Positions 52,667 to 60,969 of a stretch of 64,000 bases of DNA are shown here, in pieces. The number at the start of each line of letters is the position of its first letter. The stretch's first letter is position 1. The DNA is taken from contig DASXKN010000032.1 in NCBI GenBank assembly GCA_036496805.1, positions 27,333 through 91,332 on the forward strand, given 5' to 3'. The notes beneath the pieces were generated by a model. It was not told the origin of the DNA, did not search any database, and saw nothing but the letters and a program-made list of their open reading frames with translations. Made by a program: the position numbers and the translations under genes. This DNA is from SZAS-103 sp036496805. Lineage in GTDB: Bacteria; Pseudomonadota; Gammaproteobacteria; Xanthomonadales; Xanthomonadaceae.

Positions 52667-53995
52667 TCAGCGGGGCTTGGCCCCGCTCTTCAGATTCGCC
52701 TTCTTCAGCAGGCTCTCGTACTGGTGCGACATCAGGTGCGCCTGGATCTGCGCGGTGAAATCCATGATGACCACGACCACGATCAGGAGCGACGTGCCGC
52801 CGAAGTAGAACGGGACCGACCAAGCCTTCTGCAGGGTTTCCGGCAGCAGGCAGACCAGCACCAGGTAGAGCGCGCCGGCGAGGGTCAACCTCGTCAGCAC
52901 CGAGTCGACGTAGTCCGCGGTCGCCTTGCCCGGGCGGATGCCGGGGATCAGCGCGCCGGACTTCTTCAGGTTCTCGGCGGTTTCCTGCGAGTTGAAGGTC
53001 AATGCCGTGTAGAAGAACGCGAAGCCGACGATCAGGCTGCCGTAGAGCAGCATGTGCAGCGGCTCGCCGGGGGCCAGCGCATCGCTCACCCGGTGCAGCC
53101 ATGCGAAGTTGCTGTTCGTTCCCGCCCACGCAGCGGCCGTCGCCGGGAAGACGATCAGGCTCGAGGCGAAGATCGGCGGGATCACGCCCGACATGTTGAG
53201 CTTGAGCGGCAGGTGCGAGGTCTGGTTCATGTACGCCTGGCGACCGCCCTGGCGGCGCGCGTAGTTCACCGTGATGCGGCGCTGTCCGGTCTCGACGAAC
53301 ACCACGAACCAGAGCACCAGCAGCACCAGCGCGAAGATCAGGATCACCGACAGCGCGCTGATCTCGCCGCTGTTGACCTGCTGGATGGTCGAGATCACCG
53401 CCGCCGGCAAGCCGGCCACGATGCCCGCCTGGATCAGCAGCGACACGCCGTTGCCGATGCCGCGCTCGGTGATCTGCTCGCCGAGCCACATCAGGAACAT
53501 CGTGCCCGCGGTCAGCGACACGACAGCGGTGAGAATGAAGCTCGGGCCCGGACTGAAGACCAGATGCTGCGATTCAAGGCCCTGCGCGATCAGGAACGAC
53601 TGCGCCACCGCCAGGCCCACCGTGGCGTAGCGCGTCCACTGGGTGATCTTGCGGCGGCCGCTGTCGCCTTCCTTGCGCAGGCCCTGCAGGCTCGGCAGGA
53701 TCTGGGTGAGCATCTGGATCACGATCGACGCGGTGATGTACGGCGTGACGCTCAGCGCGAGGATGCTCATGCGCTTGAGGGCGCCGCCCGAGAACATGTT
53801 GAACATGTCCAGGATCGTGCCCTTCTGCTGCTGCATCAGCGCCAGCATCCTGGCCGGATCCACGCCCGGCACCGGGATGTAGGTGCCGAGGCGGTAAACG
53901 ATCATCGCACCGAGCACGAACAGCAGGCGCTGCCGCAACTCGGTGAACTTGCCGGCCGAAGCCAGGCCCGCGATCGATTTCGGATCCCGCGACAT
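52667..53995 (-). CDS. secY: Protein translocase subunit SecY
   Basis: Central pore of the Sec translocon. 442 aa with ten membrane helices. Start segment MSRDPKSIAGLASAGKFTELRQRLLF, plug region GALKRMSILALSVTPYITASI, and the C-terminal cytoplasmic loop MDFTAQIQAHLMSHQYESLL. Follows rplO by 3 nt at the stop/start, so expression is coupled with the spc genes. Confidence 0.96.
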   Translation of the reverse strand: MSRDPKSIAGLASAGKFTELRQRLLFVLGAMIVYRLGTYIPVPGVDPARMLALMQQQKGTILDMFNMFSGGALKRMSILALSVTPYITASIVIQMLTQILPSLQGLRKEGDSGRRKITQWTRYATVGLAVAQSFLIAQGLESQHLVFSPGPSFILTAVVSLTAGTMFLMWLGEQITERGIGNGVSLLIQAGIVAGLPAAVISTIQQVNSGEISALSVILIFALVLLVLWFVVFVETGQRRITVNYARRQGGRQAYMNQTSHLPLKLNMSGVIPPIFASSLIVFPATAAAWAGTNSNFAWLHRVSDALAPGEPLHMLLYGSLIVGFAFFYTALTFNSQETAENLKKSGALIPGIRPGKATADYVDSVLTRLTLAGALYLVLVCLLPETLQKAWSVPFYFGGTSLLIVVVVIMDFTAQIQAHLMSHQYESLLKKANLKSGAKPR

Positions 53996-53998
53996 CGA

Positions 53999-54433
53999 TT
54001 ACTCGACGCTGCCGCCGGCTGCCTCGATGGCAGCCTTGGCGCCGGCGGTGGCCAGCAGACCCTTGAGCACGAGCTTGCGCGAGATCTCGCCCTTCTTGAC
54101 GACCTTCGCCTGCTTGGCGGTCGCCGGGACGAGCTTGGCAGCGCGCAGGGCGGCGAAGTCGATGGTGTCGCCCTCGAGGTGCGCGAGCTGGTACAGCAGC
54201 ACTTCGGCGGTATCGGCCTTGAGCTTGGAGCGGAAGCCGATCTTCGGCAGGCGACGCTGCATCGGCATCTGGCCGCCTTCGAAGCCGGCCTTGATCTTGC
54301 CCTTGCCGGCGCGCGCGAACGAACCCTTGTGGCCGCGGCCGCAGGTCTTGCCGAGTCCCGAACCGATGCCGCGACCCACGCGGACGCGTTCCTTGCGGGC
54401 GCCCTCGGCGGGCTTGAGAGTGTTCATTTTCAT
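53999..54433 (-). CDS. rplO: Ribosomal protein L15
   Basis: 144 aa, equal to Escherichia coli. MKMNTLKPAEGARKERVRVGRGIGSGLGKT and GFEGGQMPMQRRLPK are in the expected order. gagga lies 9 nt before the ATG at 54433; an internal ATG 6 nt later is possible. 4 nt after rpmD. Confidence 0.96.
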   Translation of the reverse strand: MKMNTLKPAEGARKERVRVGRGIGSGLGKTCGRGHKGSFARAGKGKIKAGFEGGQMPMQRRLPKIGFRSKLKADTAEVLLYQLAHLEGDTIDFAALRAAKLVPATAKQAKVVKKGEISRKLVLKGLLATAGAKAAIEAAGGSVE

Positions 54434-54437
54434 TGGA

Positions 54438-54632
54438 TTATTCCTCAACCTGCACGAGGTAGTGCACGGTGTTGATCAGGCCGCGCACGCTGGGGTTGTC
54501 GACCAGCACGCGCACGTCGTTGATCTTGTTCAGTCCCAGCGCGCGCACCGACTGGCGGTGACGCTCGCGGCAGCCGCGCAGGCCCTTGACCAGGCGCACG
54601 GTGACGGTCTTGGCGGTGTCAGGCTTAGACAT
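54438..54632 (-). CDS. rpmD: Ribosomal protein L30
   Basis: 64 aa (59 in Escherichia coli). Pattern TVTVRLVKGLRGCRERHRQSVRALGL and HYLVQVEE. It overlaps the 3' end of rpsE by 8 bp, so translation is coupled. Confidence 0.94.
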   Translation of the reverse strand: MSKPDTAKTVTVRLVKGLRGCRERHRQSVRALGLNKINDVRVLVDNPSVRGLINTVHYLVQVEE

Positions 54633-55134
54633 GGGAGATCTCCTCGACGGTCTTGCCGCGCTTGGCCGCGATCTGCGCCGGCGAATGCATCGCGGTCAGG
54701 CCCTTGACGGTGGCGCGCACCAGGTTGATCGGGTTGCGCGAACCGACGGCCTTGGCGAGCACGTTCTTCACTCCGACCGCCTCGAGCACGGCACGCATCG
54801 CGCCACCGGCGATCACGCCGGTACCCTCGGAGGCGGGCATCATGAACACGCGCGCCGCGCCGTGGCCGGCCTTGACCGAATGCCAGAGCGTGCCGTTGTT
54901 GAGGTCGACCGTGACCATCGTCTTGCGCGCGGCTTCCATCGACTTCTGGATGGCGACCGGCACCTCGCGGGCCTTGCCGTAGCCGAAGCCGATCTTGCCG
55001 CTGCCGTCGCCCACCACCGTCAGCGCGGTGAAGGTGAACTGGCGGCCGCCCTTGACGGTCTTGGAGACGCGATTGACGGCGACCAGCTTCTCGATGAAGC
55101 CGTCGCTGTTCTCGTTGCGTTCGAAATTTGCCAT
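54625..55134 (-). CDS. rpsE: Ribosomal protein S5
   Basis: 169 aa against 167. NSDGFIEKLVAVNRVSKTVKGGRQFTF (two blocks), GYGKAREVPVAI and the terminal AKRGKTVEEI are typical. It helps tRNA selection accuracy. The spacer before rplR's stop is 102 nt, larger than usual in this operon. Confidence 0.97.
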   Translation of the reverse strand: MANFERNENSDGFIEKLVAVNRVSKTVKGGRQFTFTALTVVGDGSGKIGFGYGKAREVPVAIQKSMEAARKTMVTVDLNNGTLWHSVKAGHGAARVFMMPASEGTGVIAGGAMRAVLEAVGVKNVLAKAVGSRNPINLVRATVKGLTAMHSPAQIAAKRGKTVEEISHV

Positions 55135-55236
55135 GTGAGTTCCGTTTGCTTACGGCACGCGGCCGCTTATCGTTGTGGATGCTTCAGTGCGGATATCAAG
55201 TCCGCGGGAACGGGTTGGAGCAAGAAACAGGTTGAA

Positions 55237-55590
55237 TCAGAACTGCAGTCCGCCTTCGCGCGCGGCGTCGGCCAGCGCCTTGATGCGGCCGTGGTAGCGG
55301 TAGCCGGAACGGTCGAAGGCGATCTTCTCGACGCCCGCGGCCTTGGCCTTCTCGGCGATCGCGCGACCGACCTTGGCGGCGGCCTCGAGGTTCTTGGTGC
55401 CCTTCAGGCCATCCTTGACGCCGGCTTCCAGCGTCGAAGCGGCCGCAAGGACCTTCGAGCCATCGGCGGTGAACAGCTGCGCGTAGATGTGCTGGCCGGT
55501 GCGCAGCACCGAAAGGCGCGGCACGCCCAGGACGCGGATATGGGAACGCGTGGTCTTGGCACGGCGCAGGCGAGCGATTTTCTTTTCCAT
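55237..55590 (-). CDS. rplR: Ribosomal protein L18
   Basis: 117 aa, as in Escherichia coli. Basic N-terminus (KKIARLRRAKTTRSHI), then 5S rRNA-binding core with HIYAQLF and FDRSGYRYHGRIKALADAAREGG. Follows rplF across 117 nt with two hairpins. Confidence 0.96.
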   Translation of the reverse strand: MEKKIARLRRAKTTRSHIRVLGVPRLSVLRTGQHIYAQLFTADGSKVLAAASTLEAGVKDGLKGTKNLEAAAKVGRAIAEKAKAAGVEKIAFDRSGYRYHGRIKALADAAREGGLQF

Positions 55591-55648
55591 CGTAGTGTCC
55601 TCGGTGAAACAGAAAGCGTATGGAGAACCAGAGTTCTTGTTGGATAGT

Positions 55649-55692
55649 CGGCCATGGATGGCCGGATTCTCTTTGCGCGGATGGACCCGCGC
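55649..55692. repeat. Two hairpins between rplF and rplR
   Basis: CGGCCAT-gg-ATGGCCG (55649-55664) and GCGCGG-atggac-CCGCGC (55675-55692). Same style as other spacer hairpins in this operon. Confidence 0.65.
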
Positions 55693-55707
55693 ATCAACAA
55701 ATCAACC

Positions 55708-56235
55708 TTAGGTCTTCTTCGCCTCTTTCATGTTGATCTTCTCGCCGCTGTAGCGGACGCCCTTGCCCTTGTAGGGTTCCGGCGGACGGTATCCGCGGAT
55801 CTTCGCTGCAGCCTGGCCAACGCTCTGCTTGTCGGCGCCGCTGATCAGGATCTCGGTCTGCGTCGGGGTCGCGATGGTGATGCCATCGGGAACCTTGAAC
55901 ACGACCGGGTGCGAAAAGCCCAGGCTCAGGTTGAGGTCCTTGCCGGCCATCGCGGCGCGGTAACCGACGCCCACCAGCTCAAGCTTGCGCGTGTAGCCTT
56001 CGGCCACGCCGGTGATCATGTTGGCGAGCAGCGCGCGCGCGGTACCGGCCATCGGCAGGCGATCGGCATCGGCGGTGGAGAACTGGACGTGGCCGTTTTC
56101 CATCGCGACATCGACGCCATGGGGCTTGGCCAGGTTCAGGGTGCCCTTCGGGCCCTTCACGCTGACCTTGTCGGCGCTGATGGTGCATTCGACGCCCTTC
56201 GGAAGGGCGATCGGCTTCTTGGCAACTCGGGACAT
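55708..56235 (-). CDS. rplF: Ribosomal protein L6
   Basis: 175 aa (177 in Escherichia coli). MSRVAKKPIALPKGVE start, GPKGTL, and the C-terminal block RGYRPPEPYKGKGVRY with KKT end. Located near the sarcin-ricin loop of the large subunit. Follows rpsH by 10 nt. Confidence 0.97.
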   Translation of the reverse strand: MSRVAKKPIALPKGVECTISADKVSVKGPKGTLNLAKPHGVDVAMENGHVQFSTADADRLPMAGTARALLANMITGVAEGYTRKLELVGVGYRAAMAGKDLNLSLGFSHPVVFKVPDGITIATPTQTEILISGADKQSVGQAAAKIRGYRPPEPYKGKGVRYSGEKINMKEAKKT

Positions 56236-56245
56236 GGGTTTCTCC

Positions 56246-56644
56246 TTACGCCACGAGGCAGATGACTTCGCCGCCCACGCCTTCAGCGCGCGCCTGGCGA
56301 TCGGTCATGATGCCCTTCGAGGTCGAGATGATGGACACGCCAAGGCCGCCGAGGATCTTCGGCAGCTCGTCCTTGCCGCGGTACTGGCGCAGGCCCGAGC
56401 GCGAGACGCGCTCCATGCGCTCGATCACCGGCTTGCCCTCGTAGTACTTCAGCACGATCTCGAGCTTCAGCTTGCCCTTGCCGGCCTCGGTCACGCGCGA
56501 GTCGGCGATGTAGCCTTCCGACTTCAGCACGGCGGCGAGCGCCACCTTGATCTTGGAAGACGGCATCGACACCGTCGGCTTGCCAACGGCCAGCGCGTTC
56601 TTGATGCGCACCAGCATGTCGGCGATGGGATCAGTCATGCTCAT
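56246..56644 (-). CDS. rpsH: Ribosomal protein S8
   Basis: 132 aa against 130. Begins MSMTDPIADMLVRIKNAL; SRSGLRQYRGKDELPKILGGLGVSIISTSKG (in parts) and the end GGEVICLVA are conserved. In Escherichia coli S8 represses the spc operon; that control would act on the upstream rplE region. gagg is 10 nt before this ATG. A chain of hairpins precedes it. Confidence 0.97.
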   Translation of the reverse strand: MSMTDPIADMLVRIKNALAVGKPTVSMPSSKIKVALAAVLKSEGYIADSRVTEAGKGKLKLEIVLKYYEGKPVIERMERVSRSGLRQYRGKDELPKILGGLGVSIISTSKGIMTDRQARAEGVGGEVICLVA

Positions 56645-56702
56645 TTGTGAACTACCTCTTGAGTGCACCGATATCCGCTTGCGCGAAATCTCGTTTCAGT
56701 GA

Positions 56703-56832
56703 ACCCCGGTTACCCGGGGTCGGCACAGGGATGTGCCGATCGCCAATCGACCCTGTCGATTGGCGGGAGCGAGTCCGGACATGTGCCGGACTCGCGACGT
56801 TCGACTCGTCCCACGGATGGGCGATGTCGAAC
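56703..56832. repeat. Chain of five hairpins between rpsN and rpsH
   Basis: ACCCCGG-ttac-CCGGGGT (56703-56720), CGGCACA-ggga-TGTGCCG (56721-56738), CGCCAATCGA-ccctg-TCGATTGGCG (56741-56765), GCGAGTCCGG-acatgtg-CCGGACTCGC (56769-56795), and GTTCGAC enclosing CCCA/TGGG up to GTCGAAC (56799-56832). Little unpaired sequence lies between them. Confidence 0.78.
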
Positions 56833-56837
56833 CGCTT

Positions 56838-57143
56838 TTACCAACTTGCTTTCCGCAGGCCCGGCACGTCGCCGCGCATCGTCGCCTCGCGCAGCTTGTT
56901 GCGGCCGAGGCCGAACTTCGCGTACACGCCGCGCGAGCGGCCCGACAGCGCGCAACGGCTGCGCTCGCGGCAAGGGCTGGAATCGCGCGGAAGCTTCTGC
57001 AGCTTCACCACCGCTTCCATCTTCTCGTCGTACGAAGCGGTGACGCTGCTGATCGTCTTCTTCAGCGCGTTGCGCTTCGTGGCGTACTTCTTGGCGAGCT
57101 TCGCGCGCTTGAGGTCGCGATTCACCATGCTGGTCTTGGCCAT
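56838..57143 (-). CDS. rpsN: Ribosomal protein S14
   Basis: 101 aa, long zinc-free type as in Escherichia coli. MAKTSMVNRDLKRAKLA start, LPRDSSPCRERSRCALSGRSRGVY and the tail GDVPGLRKASW. The two cysteines do not form a CxxC zinc site. Follows rplE by 73 nt with a shared repeat. Confidence 0.97.
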   Translation of the reverse strand: MAKTSMVNRDLKRAKLAKKYATKRNALKKTISSVTASYDEKMEAVVKLQKLPRDSSPCRERSRCALSGRSRGVYAKFGLGRNKLREATMRGDVPGLRKASW

Positions 57144-57164
57144 TGTGTGCTTCTCTGCTTCTGT

Positions 57165-57209
57165 GAAAAGTCCGCACAGGGATGTGCGGGCTGTTGCGGA
57201 CGGATCCGC
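57165..57209. repeat. 25-nt dispersed unit and hairpin between rplE and rpsN
   Basis: tgaaaagtccgcacaggga followed by tgtgcg; it forms CCGCACA-ggga-TGTGCGG (57172-57189), followed by GCGGA-cgga-TCCGC (57196-57209). The minus strand at 27989-28013 has the same 25 bases with one mismatch. Confidence 0.75.
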
Positions 57210-57216
57210 GAAAAAT

Positions 57217-57759
57217 TTAGTTGCGGAAGGGGAAACCGAAGGCCTCGAGCAGCGCGCGCGCTTCCTCGTTGGTCTTCGCGGTCGTGGTGACGGCGATGTC
57301 CATGCCGCGGATCGCATCCACCTGGTCGTAGTCGATTTCCGGGAAGATGATCTGTTCCTTCACGCCCATGTTGTAGTTGCCGCGGCCGTCGAAGGCGCGA
57401 CCCGACACGCCGCGGAAGTCGCGCACGCGCGGCAGCGCGACGTTGACCAGGCGGTCGAGGAACTCGAACATGTGGGCGCGGCGCAGGGTCACCTTGCAGC
57501 CGATCGGCCAGCCGTCGCGGATCTTGAAGCTCGCCACCGACACGCGCGCCTTGGTCACGATCGGCTTCTGGCCGCCGATCTTCACCATGTCGGCGACCGC
57601 GTTCTCGAGGATCTTCTTGTTGCCCACCGCCTCGCCCACGCCCATGTTGAGCGTGATCTTGGACAGGCGCGGCACCTGCATGGGGTTCGTATAACCGAAC
57701 TTCTCCATCAGCTTCGGCACGACGGTTTCTTTGTAATGTGTCTCGAGACGCGTGGTCAT
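57217..57759 (-). CDS. rplE: Ribosomal protein L5
   Basis: 180 aa (179 in Escherichia coli). MTTRLETHYKETVVPKLMEKFGY start, NMGVGEAV, GQKPIVTKARVSVASFKIR and the end EEARALLEAFGFPF. Binds 5S rRNA and P-site tRNA. The start at 57759 fits family length. 58 nt after rplX. Confidence 0.97.
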   Translation of the reverse strand: MTTRLETHYKETVVPKLMEKFGYTNPMQVPRLSKITLNMGVGEAVGNKKILENAVADMVKIGGQKPIVTKARVSVASFKIRDGWPIGCKVTLRRAHMFEFLDRLVNVALPRVRDFRGVSGRAFDGRGNYNMGVKEQIIFPEIDYDQVDAIRGMDIAVTTTAKTNEEARALLEAFGFPFRN

Positions 57760-57817
57760 GTCATTTCCTTGAGATCTGCTTGTCGGAACCGGCCAGGTGC
57801 AGCGCCGGCTTTCCTGA

Positions 57818-58132
57818 TCAGGCGTCGATCGCCTCTCCGCTCGAACGGAAGACGCGCACCTTGCGGCCGTCGCCGAGCACCTTGAAGCCAACGCGCTCGC
57901 CCTTGCCCGAAACCGGGTTGAGCAGCATCACGTTGGAGATGTGGATCGGGGCCTCGCGCTCGATGACGCCGCCGGGCTGGTTGGCCTGCGGGTTCGCCTT
58001 CGTATGGCGCTTGATGATGTTGATGTTCTGCACGATGACGCGGTCGGCGGCAACGCGCAGCACTTCGCCCTTCTGGCCCTTGTTCTTGCCGGTGATGACG
58101 AGGACGTTGTCACCTTTCTTGATGCGATTCAT
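57818..58132 (-). CDS. rplX: Ribosomal protein L24
   Basis: 104 aa, as in Escherichia coli. MNRIKKGDNVLVITGKNKGQKG holds the KOW motif; HISNVMLLNPVSGKGERVGF follows. Assembly initiator of the large subunit. Follows rplN by 137 nt with two stems. Confidence 0.96.
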   Translation of the reverse strand: MNRIKKGDNVLVITGKNKGQKGEVLRVAADRVIVQNINIIKRHTKANPQANQPGGVIEREAPIHISNVMLLNPVSGKGERVGFKVLGDGRKVRVFRSSGEAIDA

Positions 58133-58204
58133 GGCGTATCACTCTTGACGATGGAGCGCGAAATCTGCGCTTGCACTTACGTTGTCCATTGTTTCCACAA
58201 CCCT

Positions 58205-58242
58205 GCCCCGCTCCGCGGGGCGCCCCCTTGACTCAAGGGGGC
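58205..58242. repeat. Two hairpins between rplN and rplX
   Basis: GCCCCGC-tcc-GCGGGGC (58205-58221) and GCCCCCTTG-act-CAAGGGGGC (58222-58242). Both are perfect stems and directly adjacent. Confidence 0.68.
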
Positions 58243-58269
58243 TGGTGAAGCGTTTCTTCGGCCGCTTCC

Positions 58270-58638
58270 TTAGAGGACTTCCGGCGCGAGCGAGACGATC
58301 TTCATGAACTTCTCGGAACGCAGCTCGCGCGTGACCGGTCCGAAGATGCGGGTGCCGATCGGCTCGAGCTTGTTGTTCAGCAGCACGGCGGCGTTGCCGT
58401 CGAAGCGGATCAGCGAACCGTCGGGACGGCGGACGCCCTTGCGGGTGCGCACGACCACGGCGTCGTAGACCTCGCCCTTCTTGACCTTGCCGCGCGGGAT
58501 CGCGTCGCGGATCGAGACCTTGATGACGTCGCCGATGTGGGCGTAGCGGCGATGCGAGCCGCCGAGCACCTTGATGCACATCAGCTCGCGCGCGCCGGAG
58601 TTGTCGGCGGCCTGCAGGTAGGACTGCATCTGGATCAT
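58270..58638 (-). CDS. rplN: Ribosomal protein L14
   Basis: 122 aa (123 in Escherichia coli). MIQMQSYLQAADNSGARELMCIKVLGG start, GDVIKVSIRDA, and the end KFMKIVSLAPEVL. Start of the block L14-L24-L5 of the spc operon. 12 nt after rpsQ. Confidence 0.97.
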   Translation of the reverse strand: MIQMQSYLQAADNSGARELMCIKVLGGSHRRYAHIGDVIKVSIRDAIPRGKVKKGEVYDAVVVRTRKGVRRPDGSLIRFDGNAAVLLNNKLEPIGTRIFGPVTRELRSEKFMKIVSLAPEVL

Positions 58639-58650
58639 GATTCAGTCTCC

Positions 58651-58923
58651 TTATTCGGCCGCGTGGGCGACGATTTCGACGACGCGCCAGTTCTTGGTCT
58701 TGGACATCGGCGCGATCTCGGTCACGCGCACGATGTCGCCTTCCTTGCAGGCGTTGTCGGCGTCGTGGGCGTGCAGCTTGGTCGAGCGGCGGATGTACTT
58801 GCCGTACAGCGCGTGCTTGACCTGGCGCTCGATCAGGATCGTCACCGTCTTGTCCATCTTGTTGCTGATCACGCGTCCCTGGACGGTGCGCAGCTTGGTG
58901 TCTTCTTTGGCAGCTTCGTTCAT
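58651..58923 (-). CDS. rpsQ: Ribosomal protein S17
   Basis: 90 aa (84 in Escherichia coli). LRTVQGRVISNKMDKTVTILIERQVKHALYGKY and HDADNACKEGDIV are typical (given in parts). Last gene of the S10 group; rpmC ends 38 nt upstream. Confidence 0.96.
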   Translation of the reverse strand: MNEAAKEDTKLRTVQGRVISNKMDKTVTILIERQVKHALYGKYIRRSTKLHAHDADNACKEGDIVRVTEIAPMSKTKNWRVVEIVAHAAE

Positions 58924-58961
58924 GGCTTCAGCCTTGGTAGTCCGGCGTCTTTGTTAAGTGC

Positions 58962-59147
58962 TTACTGCTTGCCGGCCAGCACGGTGTTGACGCGAGCGAT
59001 CTCGCGACGCACGCGCCGGATCTGGTGTGATTGCGTGAGCTGTCCGGTCGTCTTCTGCATGCGCAGAGCAAACTGCTCCTTGTGCAGGTCGGCGAGGTGC
59101 GCGGACAGTTCGGCCGCGGTCTTCTGGCGGATTTCCTTGAGTTCCAT
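58962..59147 (-). CDS. rpmC: Ribosomal protein L29
   Basis: 61 aa (63 in Escherichia coli). MELKEIRQKTAAELSAHLADLHKEQFALRMQ and the tail VRREIARVNTVLAGKQ. Lies at the exit tunnel, the docking site for trigger factor and SRP. Starts 1 nt after rplP. Confidence 0.95.
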   Translation of the reverse strand: MELKEIRQKTAAELSAHLADLHKEQFALRMQKTTGQLTQSHQIRRVRREIARVNTVLAGKQ

Positions 59148-59148
59148 G

Positions 59149-59562
59149 TCAGCGCACCGTGCGGGTCACGAAAGTGGTGGTCACGGAAAGCTTGGCCGAG
59201 GCCAGGCGGAACGCTTCGCGCGCCGTTGCCTCGTCCACGCCTTCCATCTCGTACAGCACGCGGCCGGGCTGGATCTCCGCGACCCAGTACTCCACGTTGC
59301 CCTTGCCGGCGCCCATTCGGACTTCAATGGGTTTCTTGGTGATCGGCTTGTCCGGGAAGATGCGGATCCACAGCTTGCCGCCGCGCTTGACGTAGCGGCT
59401 GATGCTGCGGCGCGCGGCCTCGACCTGGCGGGCGGTGAGGTGGCCGTGCGAGGTGGCCTTGAGGCCGTACTCGCCGAAGCTCACGGCGGCGCCGGCCCAG
59501 CTCAGGCCGTCGTTGCGGCCCTTGAACATCTTGCGGTATTTGGTTCGCTTGGGTTGCAGCAT
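59149..59562 (-). CDS. rplP: Ribosomal protein L16
   Basis: 137 aa (136 in Escherichia coli). MLQPKRTKYRKMFKGRNDG start, RGGKLWIRIFPDKP and GKGNVEYWVA in order. Contacts the A-site tRNA. 3 nt after rpsC. Confidence 0.97.
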   Translation of the reverse strand: MLQPKRTKYRKMFKGRNDGLSWAGAAVSFGEYGLKATSHGHLTARQVEAARRSISRYVKRGGKLWIRIFPDKPITKKPIEVRMGAGKGNVEYWVAEIQPGRVLYEMEGVDEATAREAFRLASAKLSVTTTFVTRTVR

Positions 59563-59565
59563 GGC

Positions 59566-60336
59566 TTATTCCCTCTTGCCGGCGCCGCGGGGACCGCGGG
59601 GCTGGTCGTCACGATCGCGGCGCGGCGGACGCGGACGGTCGTCGTCGCGGCGCGCGGTGCGCTGCGGCTGCTGTTCGTCGCTCGCCTTCTCCTGGCCGAC
59701 GGCCGAGAAATCGAAGATCTCGCCGCGGTACACCCAAACCTTCACGCCGATGATCCCGTACGTCGTCTTCGCCTCGGCGAAGCCATAGTCGATGTCGGCG
59801 CGCAGCGTGTGCAGCGGCACGCGACCTTCGCGGTACCACTCCGAACGCGCGATCTCGGCGCCGTTGAGGCGGCCGCCGACGTTGACCTTGATGCCCAGCG
59901 CGCCCAGGCGCATCGCGTTGCCGACGGCGCGCTTCATCGCGCGGCGGAACATGATGCGGCGCTCGAGCTGCTGCGCGATCGACTCGGCGACCAGCTGGGC
60001 GTCGAGTTCGGGCTTGCGCACTTCGGCGACGTTGATGTGGGCGGGGACGCCCATCACGTCGGAGACTTCCTTGCGCAGCTTCTCGATGTCCTCGCCACGC
60101 TTGCCGATCACCACGCCCGGGCGGGCGCTATGGATCGTCACGCGCGCGGTCTTGGCCGGACGCTCGATCAGGATCTTGCTGATGCCGGCCTGCGCCAGCT
60201 TCTTGCGCAGCATCTCGCGGACCTTGAGGTCGGCGGTCAGGTACTGCGAATACAGCGCCTTGTTGGCGAACCACTTGGAATTCCAGTCCTTGGAAATGCC
60301 CAGGCGGATGCCGGTTGGATGGACTTTGTGACCCAT
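59566..60336 (-). CDS. rpsC: Ribosomal protein S3
   Basis: 256 aa, about 23 longer than in Escherichia coli. MGHKVHPTGIRLGISKDWNS start; KH domain with GVVIGKRGEDIEKLR; GRLNGAEIARSEWYREGRVPLHTLRADIDYG (in parts). The extra length is a basic/acidic tail after about 210 (RTARRDDDRPRPPRRD ...), probably disordered. Overlaps rplV by one base. Confidence 0.97.
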   Translation of the reverse strand: MGHKVHPTGIRLGISKDWNSKWFANKALYSQYLTADLKVREMLRKKLAQAGISKILIERPAKTARVTIHSARPGVVIGKRGEDIEKLRKEVSDVMGVPAHINVAEVRKPELDAQLVAESIAQQLERRIMFRRAMKRAVGNAMRLGALGIKVNVGGRLNGAEIARSEWYREGRVPLHTLRADIDYGFAEAKTTYGIIGVKVWVYRGEIFDFSAVGQEKASDEQQPQRTARRDDDRPRPPRRDRDDQPRGPRGAGKRE

Positions 60337-60674
60337 TAGTTTTTCCCCGCGCCGACAACGACGGTGATGTGACTGGTGCGCTTCAGGATGCGGTTGCCGC
60401 GACCCTTCGCGCGCGCCATGAAGCGCTTGATCATCGGGCCCTCGTCCACGCAGATGGTCGAGACCTTGAGCTCGTCCACGTCCGCGCCCTGGTTGTTCTC
60501 GGCGTTGGAGATCGCCGACATCAGGACCTTGCGGATCAGGTGGGCGGCCTTCTTGTCGCTGAACTGGAGCAGGTCGCTGGCGCGCGCCACCGGCATGCCA
60601 CGGACCTGGTCGGCGACCAGGCGGGCCTTCTGCGGCGAGATCTTCGCCATGCGCAGGATTGCTTTGGCTTCCAT
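60336..60674 (-). CDS. rplV: Ribosomal protein L22
   Basis: 112 aa (110 in Escherichia coli). MEAKAILRMAKISPQKARLVAD and the macrolide-exit-tunnel loop region with ARAKGRGNRI. The ATG at 60674 is chosen by length. The final A of rpsC's ATG overlaps its stop region. Confidence 0.96.
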   Translation of the reverse strand: MEAKAILRMAKISPQKARLVADQVRGMPVARASDLLQFSDKKAAHLIRKVLMSAISNAENNQGADVDELKVSTICVDEGPMIKRFMARAKGRGNRILKRTSHITVVVGAGKN

Positions 60675-60684
60675 GACGTGCTCC

Positions 60685-60966
60685 TTACTTCGCCGACGCC
60701 GCGGCGGCTTTCTTGTCGCCGCCATGCGACTTGAACAAGCGGGTCATCGCGAACTCGCCGAGCTTGTGCCCGACCATGTTCTCGTTGACCAGCACCGGGA
60801 TGTGCGCCTTGCCGTTGTGGATGGCGATCGTCATGCCCACCATTTCCGGAAGGATCATCGAGCGACGCGACCAGGTCTTGATCGGCTTCTTGCTGCCGGC
60901 CGCCGCTTCCACCTTCTTCATCAGGTGGTGGTCGACGAACGGACCTTTCTTCAGGGAACGTGCCAT
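60685..60966 (-). CDS. rpsS: Ribosomal protein S19
   Basis: 93 aa (92 in Escherichia coli). MARSLKKGPFVDHHLMKKVE start, TWSRRSMILPEMVGMTIAIHNG and HKLGEFAMTRLF. Starts 3 nt after rplB. Confidence 0.97.
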   Translation of the reverse strand: MARSLKKGPFVDHHLMKKVEAAAGSKKPIKTWSRRSMILPEMVGMTIAIHNGKAHIPVLVNENMVGHKLGEFAMTRLFKSHGGDKKAAAASAK

Positions 60967-60969
60967 TTC

